From: Sphaerulina vaccinii
Lineage: Eukaryota > Ascomycota > Dothideomycetes > Mycosphaerellales > Mycosphaerellaceae
Reading direction: 5' to 3'
Assembly (NCBI GenBank): GCA_022570795.1
Contig: JAKUDP010000011.1
Span: forward strand, 1 to 64,000
DNA: 64,000 nt
The notes under the pieces were generated by a model. It was not told where the DNA came from. It ran no database searches and saw only the letters and a program-made list of their open reading frames with translations. The translations under genes were made by a program, and so were the position numbers. This document shows positions 1 to 14,100 of this stretch, piece by piece (the first letter of the stretch is position 1; each line of letters starts with the position of its first letter).

Positions 1-3000
1 GGCCTCCTCTGCGCGTCGCTATATAGCGGGTCGATTGCCTACGTCTACTCGTCCTCGATAGGTCTAGACGGCCTACTAGTAGACGTGCTACTAATACTTC
101 TTTATTACTATTCGATTATAGTATATATATATATACTACTCTAGGTCGACTTAATATTTCAATCTATTAGTATATAATAGGATCTCTACTATTAGCTTAC
201 TTATACTACTAGGTACCGAAAACTCGCTTTACTACGATATTATACTAGGCTATAACTAAATCTTATTAGTAATAGATTATACCTAACTCTATAGTACCCT
301 ATACTACTTGCCTTATATATAACTATATATATAACTAGGCTATACTATAATATAATACTTCTTATATACGATAATTTACTATTTATATAAATAGTAGAAA
401 TACTTAGTAGCTATTATAAATTCCTATAATAACTCCTAGCTTCGTATAGATAGGTACTTAGGTTACTAGTACTCTTACTCTACTTACTCTTTAATTACCT
501 AGTTCTTAGGTTACCCTCTTTTACGAGTTACTAACTTTCGGGTCTATATATATAGATAACGCCCTCGTATAGGTTGCTATACCTCCTTATCTATATACTT
601 AGATAATACCTTCAAACAGGTTACCTACTATATACTTGAATAATACCCTCGAATAGGTAATAATACCCTCTTAACCTACGGGTACTTAGGTTACGGGCCT
701 CTAAATAGGTTGCCTATACCTCGGTCTATAGATACTAATATTATACTCTTATATAAGTTACTATTACCTTCCTACTTACTTAGATTACTAGTTCTATTAT
801 AGGCTATAGACCCTCTCCTCGTCTGCTAGTAATCGGGTTGCCTATACCTCCTTATCTATATACTTGAATAACGCCTTTAAATAGATAGCTTATACCTTAG
901 ACTATATATATAAATAACGCCCTCTTAACCTATAAGTACTTAGGTTACGGGCTCTCGAATAGGTTGCCTATACTTTGGTCTATATACTTATATAATACTT
1001 TCGAATAGGTTGCCTATACTTTGGTCTATATACCTAGATAACGTCTTCGTATAGTTAGCCTATACTCTTTTAGTCTATGTCTCGTCTGCTAGCGATCGGG
1101 TTGCCTATACCTTCGTATCTATAGGTACTTAGGTTATAGGCTAATACCTCTTTTACTAGCTAGTACTTAGGTAACGGGTTTTTTTATAGGTTATAGAGCC
1201 CTCTTTTTATTATTAGTACTTAGGTAACGGCTCCCTCTAGTCTACTAATACTTAGATTACTAATACCTTCTAGTCTATAGGTCCTAGTATTATAGCCTTC
1301 TCTTCTACCGGTACTTAGGTTACGAGCTTGCTTATAGGTTGCTAATACCTCTTTTAACTACTAGAGCTATAGGTTATAGGCTCTCTTTTTGTCTTTACTA
1401 CTTAGGTTGCGGACCCTAAATAGGTAGCTACTACTTTTATAATCTATAGGTACTTGGATTATACTCTACTACGAGTTATTAATACCTTTTTCTACTAGTA
1501 CTTAGGTTACGGGCTCTCGTACGAGTTACTAATACCTCTTTAACTACTAGGGCTATAGGTTCCCTACTTTCTTATACTAGCTAGTACTTAGGCTCTAGAC
1601 TTTTAAATATACTAGCAATCGGGTTGCCTATACCTCTTTGTCTATATACTTAGATAACGCCTTTAAATAGGTAGCCTATACCTTAGACTACATACGTAGA
1701 TAATGCCCTCGAATAGGTAATAATACCCTTTTAACCTATAGATACTTAGGTTCTAGGCTCTTATATAAGTTGCCTATACCTTAATTTATAGATACTTGGG
1801 GTACGGGCTTCTAAATAGGTTGCCTATACCTCGGTCTATAGATACTAATATTATACTTTTATATAGGTTGCTATTACCTTCTTACTAACCTAGATTACTA
1901 GCTCTATTATAGGCTACGGACTCTTTCTTTATCTACTAGTAATCGGATTGTCTATATCCTCCTCTATAGGTACTTAGGTAATAGGCTCTCGTATAATTTA
2001 CTAACCCTTTCTTATCTACTAGTCCTTAGGTAACGGGCCCTCTCTTTACCTACTATAATCGAGTTGCTTATACCTCCTTATCTATAGGTCCTTAGGCTCT
2101 AGAACGGGTTACTAATATCTTAATCTATAGGTACTAGGTATAGCTCTCGTATAGTTTACTAGACCGACTCTCCTCGTACTTATACTTTTTTATATTAGCT
2201 AGTACTTAGGCTCCGGACTTTTGAATCTATCGGCGATCGGGTTGCCTATACCTTCTTATTAATAGGTCCTTGGGTTACGAGCTCTAGAACGGGTTATTAA
2301 TACCTCGTTTACCTACTAGTACTAGGATGCTAGGTCTATAGTAGGTTATAGGCCTCTCTTTGTCTTTGGGTAATAGGTTCTATAATAGGTTATATATAAT
2401 AGTATCTTTTGATAGCTATTATAACTTCGAATATATATACTAATATCTATATATCTATAATCTATTATCTCGACTTCGACGCGCTTTTCGTAGTATCTCC
2501 CTATATAGGCTTCGGTTATACTAGGCTCCCCTATATCTATACCCTAACTCTAATCGATATGCGAACTTCAAAACTACCCGACTATTTATATAAAATATAT
2601 TTATATAACCTAGCTCTACTATATACTTTAGTTTAGTACGGTTTAGACGACCTTTTACTAAATAGAGGTAGGTTAATAGAGGCAGACCCGACTCTATTAG
2701 TATAGGAAAGAGAGTTCTAGTATATTCCGAGTATAGTTATTAAACTTTAGATAGATACCTCTCTCCCCTATTATATACTCTAATTCTATAATAATTCGAT
2801 ATATATAACGCCTATATACGTATACTAGAAGATAATACTATCGAGTTCTACTAGTAGTACTACAAATAATAAAGATATCGAACTATATAAAGTACGACCT
2901 AATAAGGCTCTTATATAAGTCGAGTATATTACTAAAGCTACGAATAGCAATCTCGATATACGACTAGACCTAATCCCTATATATAAAGTAGAGGTAGTAC

Positions 3001-5160
3001 TAGCGAGGGTACTCTAGCCCGACCGACTAGATAAGAATATTCTAGCCTACCTTAGGAACCTAGGGCTAGGTAAGATACGAGTAGATACTCTAAAGAATGT
3101 CCTCGACTTTCTTACAAATAAGACCGAGGATATTATAGTACTATCGATATTTGTATAGTACTATATACGCGCCTACTAACTCTAGGTAACCTACCCGAAC
3201 CTAGATATATATAGTAAAAAGGCTTTCCTAAGCAATCTAGAGTAGCGCGCCCTCGTATAGATTAATATTATAACGGGCACCTCGGCCTTAGCTACCCGGA
3301 ATAGCTATCTACGTATTATCTAGTAGAACTAGGGCGCCGACTAGTTTAAAAGGATCCCGGAGGCTATCTATCCTCTACTTAAGAACCTATCCTAATTATC
3401 CTAGCAGCTACTTATTTTAATTATAGCGAACTCTAAGGCGAAAGTTAGTCTCGAAGATACTATTACTATATAGTAGAAGTCGGTGGCCGCACGTACTAAT
3501 ATAGGTCTCTACTATAAGAGCACAAAGTATAGGCGGCTCCCTATAGTAATATATATTATCTCTAGCGACATCTAATTACTTATTATAAGTAAAAGGTTAG
3601 AAGAGTATAGTAGAAGGGTCGCCGAGGTATATCTCCCGGGTCTTAAAGAGGACTAGCTTAGACTCTAGCCGTTGCAGCCTGTCGTACTAGCGCCTATTAC
3701 TTTATATGCCGAGAGAGAGAAGCGATAGCAAAGTAGCGCGACCCTTCTTTATAAGAAACGGGTAAAGGCGATAGAGTAGATAGCCAGAGAGAGTAACGAG
3801 AACAACTAGACGGAATCGTAAGTATAAGACAAGAGTAGTAAAGATCTATTTATATTATAGGAGGAGCCTCTATATAGATACGATAGTCCTACTCTATAGC
3901 TCGTCGTAGCGAAACTAGTAGCCGATCTATACTAGTTCGACGTCGACAAGTAGTACTATAACGCCTACTACTCTCCCGTAGTAGAGATCTAGGCGCGGAT
4001 CTATAGCCTATAGTACGTAGTAGATAAGCTCGATACTATCGACAAGTACGCCTTTAATAGCCAACCTACCTCTTTGCTACCGATCGAATCTATCTTGCTA
4101 GTAGAAGAACTAGAACCTATACGTAGGCAGACTATAATCGTAGACGAACTAGATAGCCCAGATTAAATATATACTTATACTATTCTAGTCGAGGAGAACG
4201 ATAAAGATACTAGGCTACTACAAGTATATTAGAAGGACTAACCTAATACCTATAGTATAGGCCTAATAGACCTACTTCTCTATTTAGACTATACCCTTAC
4301 TTTGAGTAGGTCTCGTATAATACTAGGTTTTAGTCCAAACTTGGAATCTAGAGGTAGATATAGTCTCTATAGGCTTCTACTTTAGGCTACTAGTCTAGGT
4401 AGCTTGGTTTTTTATAAGATCGAAGAGACTTATAGTAGCTCGGTTAGGCAAGTTAGAAGGCTATCGCCTCCCTTAGGTACCGGCATAGGCAAAATTTAAA
4501 ATTAGTTATTAACCTCGAAATATATAACTCGTCCGAGCGACCTCTTCTATTCTATAGATATACCTAGTTGTTTGCGAATATATCTTACTATCTCTACGAC
4601 CAAAGCGAGTTTTTAGAGTCGAGGTCTTCGATAGCTCCCTACTCTATCGAACCCTATATCTACTCGATAATCTTTAGTAGCTTCCTCTACTCGACTATAA
4701 CATACCCTATAGTTCTACCCTATACCGAATATATTTATATAGACTATCTCTCTCGACTACCTAAAGTAACTTTTAGATAGGGTACGTATTACGATATAAA
4801 TAGGTCTACTATATATAATTCTACGTATATACTCTTCGTAGTATCCTCGTCTATAGGTTCGTATTCTCGCACCCCTATACTACTAGTTATATATACGAAC
4901 TCCAAACTAACTCGATAATTTTCGGCGACGTTTAATACGCGACTACGACGCTTTCTACGAATATAATATATATAAAATATATTTATATTTCTCGGAACTT
5001 TTATCTACCCGAGTTTAGAGTAGTTTAGGATACTTTTACTCTATTATAACCCTACTAATACGACTATACTTTCTGGGACTAGATATATATAGTCGTAACA
5101 TATCCTATATAGACGCTCTATTACGACTATAGATTGGGTTACAAAGTATATTTTGGATAG
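1..5160. repeat. 5.2-kb dispersed repeat, copy 1 (moderately RIP-mutated)
   Basis: This block matches 11,104-16,313 in direct orientation over its whole length, allowing for C/T and G/A differences. It is cut by the window start, so its true left end is unknown. Similarity stops at about 5,160, where the sequence enters the decayed helicase region. It keeps more GC than copy 2, including many CG and TG dinucleotides, so it is the less mutated copy. It holds a tandem array (about 440-2,400) and a non-array part (about 2,400-5,160) that may once have been coding. In the latter, both strands read similarly well once TAG/TAA are allowed as mutated CAG/CAA/TGG, so I assign neither strand nor product. 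The two copies flank the helicase, which suggests an 11-kb repeating unit of helicase plus spacer. Confidence 0.85.
440..2400. repeat. Degenerate tandem array inside repeat copy 1
   Basis: Phrases such as 'aggttgcctatacct', 'tacttaggttacggg' and 'tatacttagataacgcc' recur dozens of times in loosely ordered units of about 40-55 bp. The units differ by point changes and by swapped half-units rather than forming a clean monomer ladder. The same array is present in copy 2 with units gained and lost. It is not a TTAGGG telomere array. No open reading frame runs through it. Confidence 0.75.
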
Positions 5161-5484
5161 GAATATATCCTCTAATAATAGTTACTAGCTACCTCTCGAT
5201 AACTCTAAACCTAATATATATTATAATACTATTACTACTTTTTAAATTATTTAAATAATTTATATACTACTTTATAATAATATATATACTACTTCTACTA
5301 CTCTAATATAACTTATTATATTATAATAGTATTATTCTATTTTACTTTCTATTTATACTAGAACTATAATAATACTAGATCTATATTACTTATATATCTA
5401 ATAATATAAGTAATAGAACTACCTACTATATTACTACTTATAATATTACTACTTATACTAATATTAATATTATAACTAGGTCTA

Positions 5485-5605
5485 CTCTAACTATAGTCGA
5501 TACTACTTATAGGTATACTCTAGCTATAATTAATACTACTTATAAGTATACTTTATATATAGTCGATACTACTTATAAGTATACTCTAGCTATAATCGAT
5601 AACTC
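5485..5605. repeat. 33-bp tandem repeat, about 3.5 units
   Basis: The phrase 'gatactacttataagtata' and close variants recur every 33 bp. The period is a multiple of three (11 codons), so it may be a repeat from the 3' part of the helicase reading frame on the minus strand. RIP differences separate the units. Confidence 0.6.
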
Positions 5606-7269
5606 TAACTAGGAGGCTATTAATATTACTATCTATACTAATACTAATACTACTAATAAATATACTCTAACTATAGTTAATAGAACTACTATCAATTATA
5701 CTACTAATTATACTACTAACTCTAGATCTAGTACTACTCTCTAGATAGGGTATAGAACTACTTCTAGTACTACTACTAATACTAATATCGAAATAATTTT
5801 TCTAGTTAATATAATAGCTACTACTACTAGAGTCTTTATTATTTATAAATCTTTTATAATTTAAACTTAAACTAACCTACTACTATTTCTATATTACTAT
5901 ACTTTTATATTAAACTACTATATACTAATACTTACCTACTTATATAGTCTCTATTCGATATATATTATACTACTTTTTACCTACTTTATAACCTAATTTT
6001 ACTTCTACTATACTATCTATTTTCTTATTAATAGTAATATATTAATAATACTCTTTTATAATAAATAATATCTCTACTATATTAATATTATATTACTATT
6101 TCTAGTACTAGTATATCTCTAACTTCGATAAACTCTAATCCTATTATTTATAATAATTATAAACCTAACTCTACTAACTCTAAACTTCGAATATAGCTTA
6201 GGAATCCGACTTTAAAAATATATTATAAATATAATATAGTTCTAATATTATTTTACTAGAACTTAGATTTTTAACTTACTTTAGTATATTATAAACTATA
6301 CTTCCTTTTATATTATTCTTTCTACTAATATAATATATAAAACTTATAATAATAGTTATAAATATATTAATTTTATTATTACTATAACCTTCTAAATACC
6401 CTCGATTTATAGCTATATTACTTTAATTATAATATACTTATAACCTATTCTTTTTTCTAATATACTTATAAATATTACTTAGAAACTATAATCTCGACTA
6501 AATAATAACTCTAATATTCTTTAAACTTCTAGAATTATATAATAGAGCTTCTCTAGACTTTCTAAAACTTTTTACTACTATAAAACTATTACTAGTATAG
6601 CTAATAATAGTAATTCTATAGTTACTTTTTATATTAATATAATTCTATTTCTTCTACTTTTAATTTAATATTACTATACTATAATAATCGATACTACTAT
6701 TTACTACCTCTAACTACTTTTCGACTTACTATACTATTTATATAAATACTACTAATAATCGACTATATCGAAATATATTAATAGTATCTACTCCTTCTAT
6801 CTATTATACTACTATCTAATTATCTAACTAGACTCTCTTCTACTATATCTACTATAACTACTACTACTATACCTCTAGGAACCTATATTTAATTCCGATA
6901 ATAATACTAATAATAACTCTAAAAAACTAGTACTAGACCCTACTTTATAATATCTCTCTTTATTACTTTTCTAATATATACTTTAAAGTATACTATATTA
7001 ATAATATACTACTCCCTATATATATTTAATACTACCTTTCCCTACTACTACTTCTATTCTATTTCTATACCTTCGATATCTACCTATTTATACTAGCTTA
7101 TACTATAATTATACTCTTTCCTATATACTTTATATATAATATATATACTCTTCTATTACTCTAACTATTATTCGACCTATACCTACTATATAGCTCTACT
7201 CTATATCTACTAGACCTAACGCTTCTATAGAATAGTATATTATTAATTCTATACTTCGACCTCTATTAC

Positions 7270-7445
7270 TACTATCGACTATACTAACTAATATAGTAGC
7301 TACTAATCTACCTACTAGTCTACCTAATATAATAGCTACTAGTCTACCTACTAATCTACCTACTAGCTAGAATACTAATCTATCTAATATAGTAGATACT
7401 ATTCTAGCTACTATTCTAGCTACTAGTCTATCTATTAGCTAAATT
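7270..7445. repeat. Short degenerate repeat (CTACTAGTCTAC-like)
   Basis: Units of about 12-15 bp built on 'ctactagtctac' and 'aatatagtagctac' recur across this stretch. It lies downstream of the helicase core on the minus strand, where it would encode a low-complexity linker rich in Gln/Ser after RIP correction. No separate function is visible. Confidence 0.45.
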
Positions 7446-10400
7446 ATTAACTAGACTAATAGCTAGATAACTAGATATACTCGATATACTAGGTATCTTT
7501 ATACTTAATATACTAGGTATTTTTATATACTTCCTTCTTTTTAATATTATTTCTCTACTTATCGACGTCTATTTAGTACTACTAGTAATAATTATATATA
7601 TTTTTATTATTCTAATATTATACTTAATAACTATTTCTATCTAAATACTAATTAATAATCCTCTAATAATACTAGAACTATAATATATCTATATACTACT
7701 ATACTAATATATCTATACTAGTAATACTACTTTATATAATAATAGTATATATAGGCTCTCTATTCTATTTTCTATATCTACTCGTCTATTTATAATCTTT
7801 TATATTCTATAAATTATTTATATAAATAACTAAATAAATACCTACGACGTCGATACCTATACTAAATACTTCTATTACTATAATAATTTAGAATTAGCTT
7901 TTTCGAAACTTCTATAATAACTCCTACTATACTACCCGAGGCATACTAGTATAGTAATACTTATATAGGAATATTTCGAATACTACGATCTACTCTATAC
8001 CTAGCTTACTATTATATATAATTAATACTTTGCCTTTGCAATCTCGATCTAAAAATACTATTATAATTTTTTCTAATATAGTATCTCTAGATATATAGCT
8101 ATACTCTCTATCGACGATAGTATAATAGATATTCTTATATACTATAAATACCCGAATAATATATACCTCCTCCTACTACTAATATATATACTAGAATAAC
8201 TTTTTCTTATTCTAGAAAGGTATAGTAGCTATTAATAATACTATCTACGTCTTGGCGCTAACTAACTCTTCTATCTACTATAACTAGTTATAAAAATCTA
8301 CCTAGTTATTTAAAATATAATAGTACTTATTAATAATAATATAATCTAACTACTACGTTACCTAGATCTACTATATAAATATCTAAAATATATTATCTAA
8401 TACCTTCTCTAGTATTACTAATACGATCGATGCTCTATCGAGCTATTAGAAATTATTTTATATTATATATAGAATACCTAACTACCTATACCGATATACT
8501 ATATTATCCTATAACCTACGAAATAGTATAATAATAATAGTAACTCTACCTAGCTCTACCTATACTAGTAATATAAATAATATACTCTTATCGGATCTAG
8601 TAGGTATAATAGTAATAATAGGCTTTTTCTTTCCTAAATTACTTATATAGCTTCTCTCTAGGTACTCTATAATAATACCTTCTACTATATTATCTACTAT
8701 AATACTATATAGGTATCTATCTAGTATAACTACGTCTACTACTTAGTATACTTTTTATAAGTATTGTCTTTAAATAGATACTACTTCTATTTCAAATTGT
8801 ACTTCTTATCCTAAATCTACTAGAACTCGAACTACTATAACTAATACTAATTAATACTAATAGTATTAAAACTATATCTGCAAATCGGTATTAGTTCTAG
8901 ACTACTTTATAATATTATATATATATATATTACTAGTAATACTAGAGCTATATATTACTTATAAATCTACTACTTATACTATACTATAAGCCTCGTTCTA
9001 CTCCTCTAGTATATTAGCCTTATTATACTAGAACTATATAGCTCTATATATCTATTCGTAGCTAATAGTAATAGCAATCTCGTAGTATATACTAATACTA
9101 ATAGTCTACTCTAATTTTTTTTTTATAGTTTACTTTATTATTTTACTTATATAATCTATTATCTATTTTTTGCTTCTACTATTCTATAGCTATATATAGG
9201 CTAATAGCTTCTCTAATTCGAATATTATAGCCTATATCTACTCGATAAATAGTAATACTAACTACAAATACTATACTACTAACTCGCCGACTTTATAAAG
9301 TATATATTAGTAGATAATTTTAATATCTTCTATTACTATAAACTACTTACTATACTATATTATAAATACTACTATTCTATCCTTAATAAATATATTCTAG
9401 TAGCCTCCTATAGCCGTATTATAATACTATATACTTAATACCTCTAGACTATAGGTAGGCTATCTACTAGTAATATATATTAATACTAATAACTATATCC
9501 GAAACTAGTCGACCTACTATATCTAATTTATAAACTATTTATAACTAATTCCGGATATACTACTAGCGTAGACAAACCTCCTCTACTAGTAGGGGTTGCT
9601 CTAGATATAGTAGAATATTTATAATAATTCCTCGACTAGCTATCGATTCTATATATTTTATAAAAAATTCTACCTAATACTAGTATTAGATAGGTTGTTA
9701 TATAATAATACCTATAGGATCTTAGGTATACCCTTTTCCTCTAGTATAAATATAATATTCTTTTATAATACTTAATAGGTCTTCTAGTATAACTAGTAGA
9801 TTATACCTCGAAACTAGGCTATACTAAAACTAATATTCTTATATTATAAAATATACTTATTTTTCTATATAATATACCTAGAAGTAGTAGTACTATAATA
9901 GATTTTTAACTTATATATCTATAAATCTAATAACTAAATAATAGAGCTATTTATCTACTATACTATAAAACTATTTATTATAATCTATACCTACTATAAA
10001 CTACTCTACTTGCGACTACTTTTACTATATAGGCTACTTTAATTAGTACTAGAGGATATACTTTTATACCTACTTTTACTATCGAACTAATATAAACTAC
10101 TATATAAACTATACTTATCTTCGAGTTCGACTTCCTCTAATAATATAACTTCTAAATAACTATAAAATAGGCTAACTTAATAACCTCGAATATAATAGGT
10201 AGATATAACTTAGAATTCTACTATCTTTCTCGAAATAGGTTAATACCTAATATAGCTATAGTATATATTATTATATAATTATACTTCTTATAGTAGATAG
10301 TCTAATTATTAATTCGATATAAAAATCTAAATATACTTTATCTATAGCTATTATCTACTTTCTATTATCTTTACTTTTACTATTCTTATTCTTACTACTT

Positions 10401-11103
10401 TTATTCTCGCTACTTTTATTCTTACTACTTTATTTTCTTTTTTATTTCTACTATCTCTTTCTATTTAGCCTACTTTCTACCTCTTTCTAAAATCTATTCT
10501 ATATATACTACTATTCGCTAGTTAAACTAATACTATAGGCTGCGCTATTTATACTTCTTCTATATATATAAATAAAAAATATAACTATCTATTACTATAT
10601 CTAGGAATAATAGCTAATCTTCTTTTTATTCTAATATAGCTATAATAGCTTATACTAGATCTACTCCTTCTCTATATAGACTACTTATATATATAATATA
10701 ATTCTACTTCTAGTAATACTATACTAGCTCTTTATAGTAATATATTCTACTAACTTCTATATAGTAGCCTCGATAGGCTTCTAATTACTTTCCTATTTAG
10801 TAGTAGTATCGGGCTTATAGATATAATATAATAATTTATTATAGTTGTACCTATCTAAATATATAGCCTACTCTATCTATTATAACTATAGATTTACTTT
10901 ATTCTTCTCTTTTTCTATAATAGTTATATTAGCTTATAACTTATTAAATACCTAGTTAGTATATACCTATACCCGATTCTATATACTCTCGATACTATTA
11001 TTAGGCTTTTCCTTCTCTATAGAGATAGCTTCTAGTAGATAGATCTCGAAATAACTCGAATATAGGCTTTAGATAAAAAACTACTAGTAATAGACTACTA
11101 TAT

Positions 11104-14100
11104 AGCCTCCTCTATACGTCGCTATATAGTAGGTTAATTACCTATATCTACTCGTCCTTAATAGGTCTAGACGGCCTACTAGTAGATATACTACTAATAC
11201 TTTTTTAGTACTATTCGATTATAATATATATATATATACTAATCTAGGTCGACTCGATATTTTAATCTATTAGTATATAATAGAATTTCTACTATTAGCT
11301 TACTTATACTACTAGATACTAAAAACTTACTTTGCTATAATATTATACTAGGCTATAACTAAATTTTATTAGTAATAGATTATACCTAACTCTATAGTAC
11401 TCTATACTACTTACTTTATATATAACTATATATATAACTAGGCTATACTATAATATAATACTTTTATATATAATAATTTACTATTTATATAAATAGTAGA
11501 AATACTTAGTAGCTATTATAAATTCTATAATAACTTCTAGCTTTATATAAATAGGTACTTAGGTTGCTAGTACTTTTACTCTACTTACTTCTTAATTACC
11601 TAGTTCTTAGATTACCTTCTTTTATAAGTTACTAACCTTCGAGTTTATATATATAGATAATACTTTTATATAAGTTACTATACCTTTTTATCTATATACT
11701 TAGATAATACTTTTAAATAGGCTACCTACTATATATTTAGATAATACTTTCGAATAGGTAATAATATCCTTTTAACCTATAGGTACTTAGGTTATAGGCC
11801 TCTAAATAGATTACCTATACCTCGGTTTATAATACTAATATTATACTCTTATATAAGTTACTATTATTTTTCTACTTACCTAGATTACTAGTTCTATTAT
11901 AAGCTATAAACTCTTTCCTCGTCTACTAGTAATTAGATTATCTATACCTTTTTATTTATATACTTAAATAATACTTTTAAATAGATAGCCTATACTTTAG
12001 ACTATATATATAAATAATACTCTTTTAACCTATAGATACTTAGGTTATAGGCTTTCGAATAGGTTACTTATACTTTAGTTTATATATTAGATAATATTTT
12101 CGAATAGGTTACTTATACTTTAGTTTATATATCTAGATAATATCTCTATATAGTTAGCCTATACTCTTTTAATCTATATCTTATTTACTAGTAATTAGGT
12201 TACTTATATATTTATATCTATAGATACTTAGGTTACGAGCTAATACTTCTTTTACTAGCTAGTACTTAGATAATAGGTTCTTTCGTAGCTTACGAGGCCT
12301 TTTTTTTATTATTAGTATTTAGGTAATAGCTCCCTCTAGTCTAGTAATACTTAGATTACTAATACCTTCTAGTTTATAGGTCCTAGTATTACGGGCCTTC
12401 TCTTCTACTAGTACTTAGATTATAAGCTTACTTATAGGTTGCTAATACCTTTTTTAACTACTAGAGCTATAAATTATAAGCTTTCTTTTTATTTTTACTA
12501 TTTGGGTTATAGATTCTAAATAGGTAGCTACTACTTTTATAATTTATAGATACTTAGATTATACTCTACTATAGGTTATTAATACCTTCTTCTACTAGTA
12601 CTTAGGTTATAGGCTCTTATATAGGTTACTAGATCAACTCTTTTTATACTTAGGTTATAGGTTCTCTACTTTCTTATACTAGCTAGTACTTAAATCTACT
12701 AGCAATCGGGTTGCCTATACCTCCTTATCTATATACTTAGATAATACCTTTAAATAGGTAGCCTATACCTTAGACTATATATATAGATAATACCTTCGAA
12801 TAGGTAATAATACTTTTTTAATTTATAAGTACTTAGATTCTAGACTTTTATATAAGTTACTTATACTTTAATTTATAGATACTTAGATTATAAGCTTCTA
12901 AATAGATTACCTATACTTTAGTTTATAAATACTAATATTATACTTTTATATAGGTTGCTATTACCTTCTTACTAACCTAGATTACTAGCTCTATTATAGG
13001 CTATAGACTCTTTCTTTATCTACTAGTAATCGGGTTATCTATATCTTCCTCTATAGGTACTTAGGTAATAGGCTTTTATATAATTTACTAACTTTTTCTT
13101 ATCTACTAGTCCTTAGGTAATAGGCTCTCTTTTTATCTACTTATAATCGAGTTACTTATACTTTTTTATCTATAGGTTTTTAGGCTCTAGAATAGGTTAC
13201 TAATATTTTAATCTATAGATACTAGATATAGCTTTTATATAGTTTACTAGACCGATTCTCCTCGTACTTATACTTTCTTATATCGGCTAGTACTTGGGCT
13301 CTAGACTTTTGAATCTGCCGGCAATCGGGTTACTATACCTTTTTATATATATACTTAGATAATACCTACAAATAGATAGCTTATATAATTTTAGTTTATA
13401 AACTATAGAATAGGCTTTCTTTTACCTACTAGTAATTAGGTTACTTATACCTTTTATTAATAGGTTTTTAGATTATAGGCTCTAGAATAGGTTATTAATA
13501 CCTCGTTTACCTACTAGTACTAGAATACTAGGTCTATAGTAGGTTACGGGCTTTTCTTTATTTTTAGATAATAGATTCTATAATAGGTTATATATAATAG
13601 TACCTTTCGATAGCTATTATAACTTCGGATATATATACTAATATTATATATTTATAATTTATTATCTCGACTTCGATATACTTTTTATAGTATTTTTCTA
13701 TATAGGCTTCGGTTATACTAGGCTCCTCTATATCTATACTCTAACTCTAATCGATATATAAACTTTAAAACTACCTAACTATTTATATAAAATATATTTA
13801 TATAATCTAGCTCTACTATATACTTTAGTTTAGTATAGTTTAGACAACCTTTTACTAAATAGAGGTAGGTTAATAGAGGTAGACCTAACTCTATTAGTAT
13901 AGAAAAGAAAGTTCTAGTATATTCTAAGTATAGTTATTAAACTCTAAATAGATACTTCTCTCCTCTATTATATACTCTAATTCTATAATAATTCGATATA
14001 TATAATACCTATATATATATACTAGAAGATAATACTATCGAGTTCTACTAGTAGTATTATAAATAATAAGAATATTAAACTATATAAAATATAACCTAAT

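Larger units (their letters stand above)
5200..11050 (-). pseudogene. RIP-killed RecQ-type helicase (telomere-linked-helicase-like)
   Basis: Reading the minus strand and treating TAG/TAA as mutated CAG/CAA/TGG, helicase motifs appear in the right order and spacing. A Walker A relic (PTxSxKS) lies at about 8,583-8,607. The DEAH-like box lies at 8,320-8,331, where D-E-C-H now reads N-K-Y-Y. Motif V (GIDVxGI) is at about 7,846-7,865, and a motif VI relic (QTSRYRK) is at about 7,757-7,788. A tyrosine-rich stretch after motif VI could be a former Cys cluster (TGT to TAT). Upstream, at about 9,240-9,300, a VGELVV-type segment resembles the N-terminal region of multicopy fungal RecQ genes. That family assignment is from memory, not a search. 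Every frame is broken by dozens of stops, so no product can form. The ends are approximate: the coding part may begin near 11,050 and the 3' part below about 6,900 is unclear. It sits between two direct repeat copies. Confidence 0.75.

Noticed and set aside
440..2400. Telomeric repeat array
   Set aside because: The recurrent 'cttaggttacggg' phrases are spaced in 40-55 bp units, not tandem hexamers.
2409..2636. 75-codon plus frame in repeat copy 1, extendable to about 4,499 if TAG/TAA count as Gln
   Set aside because: The minus strand reads about as well under the same allowance, and RIP removes TGA, so stop content cannot decide. No family was recognised.
4568..4780. 70-codon plus frame in repeat copy 1
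   Set aside because: Low-complexity Tyr/Ser/Ile composition typical of RIP sequence. It is not in frame with neighbouring coding-like sequence and is broken in copy 2.
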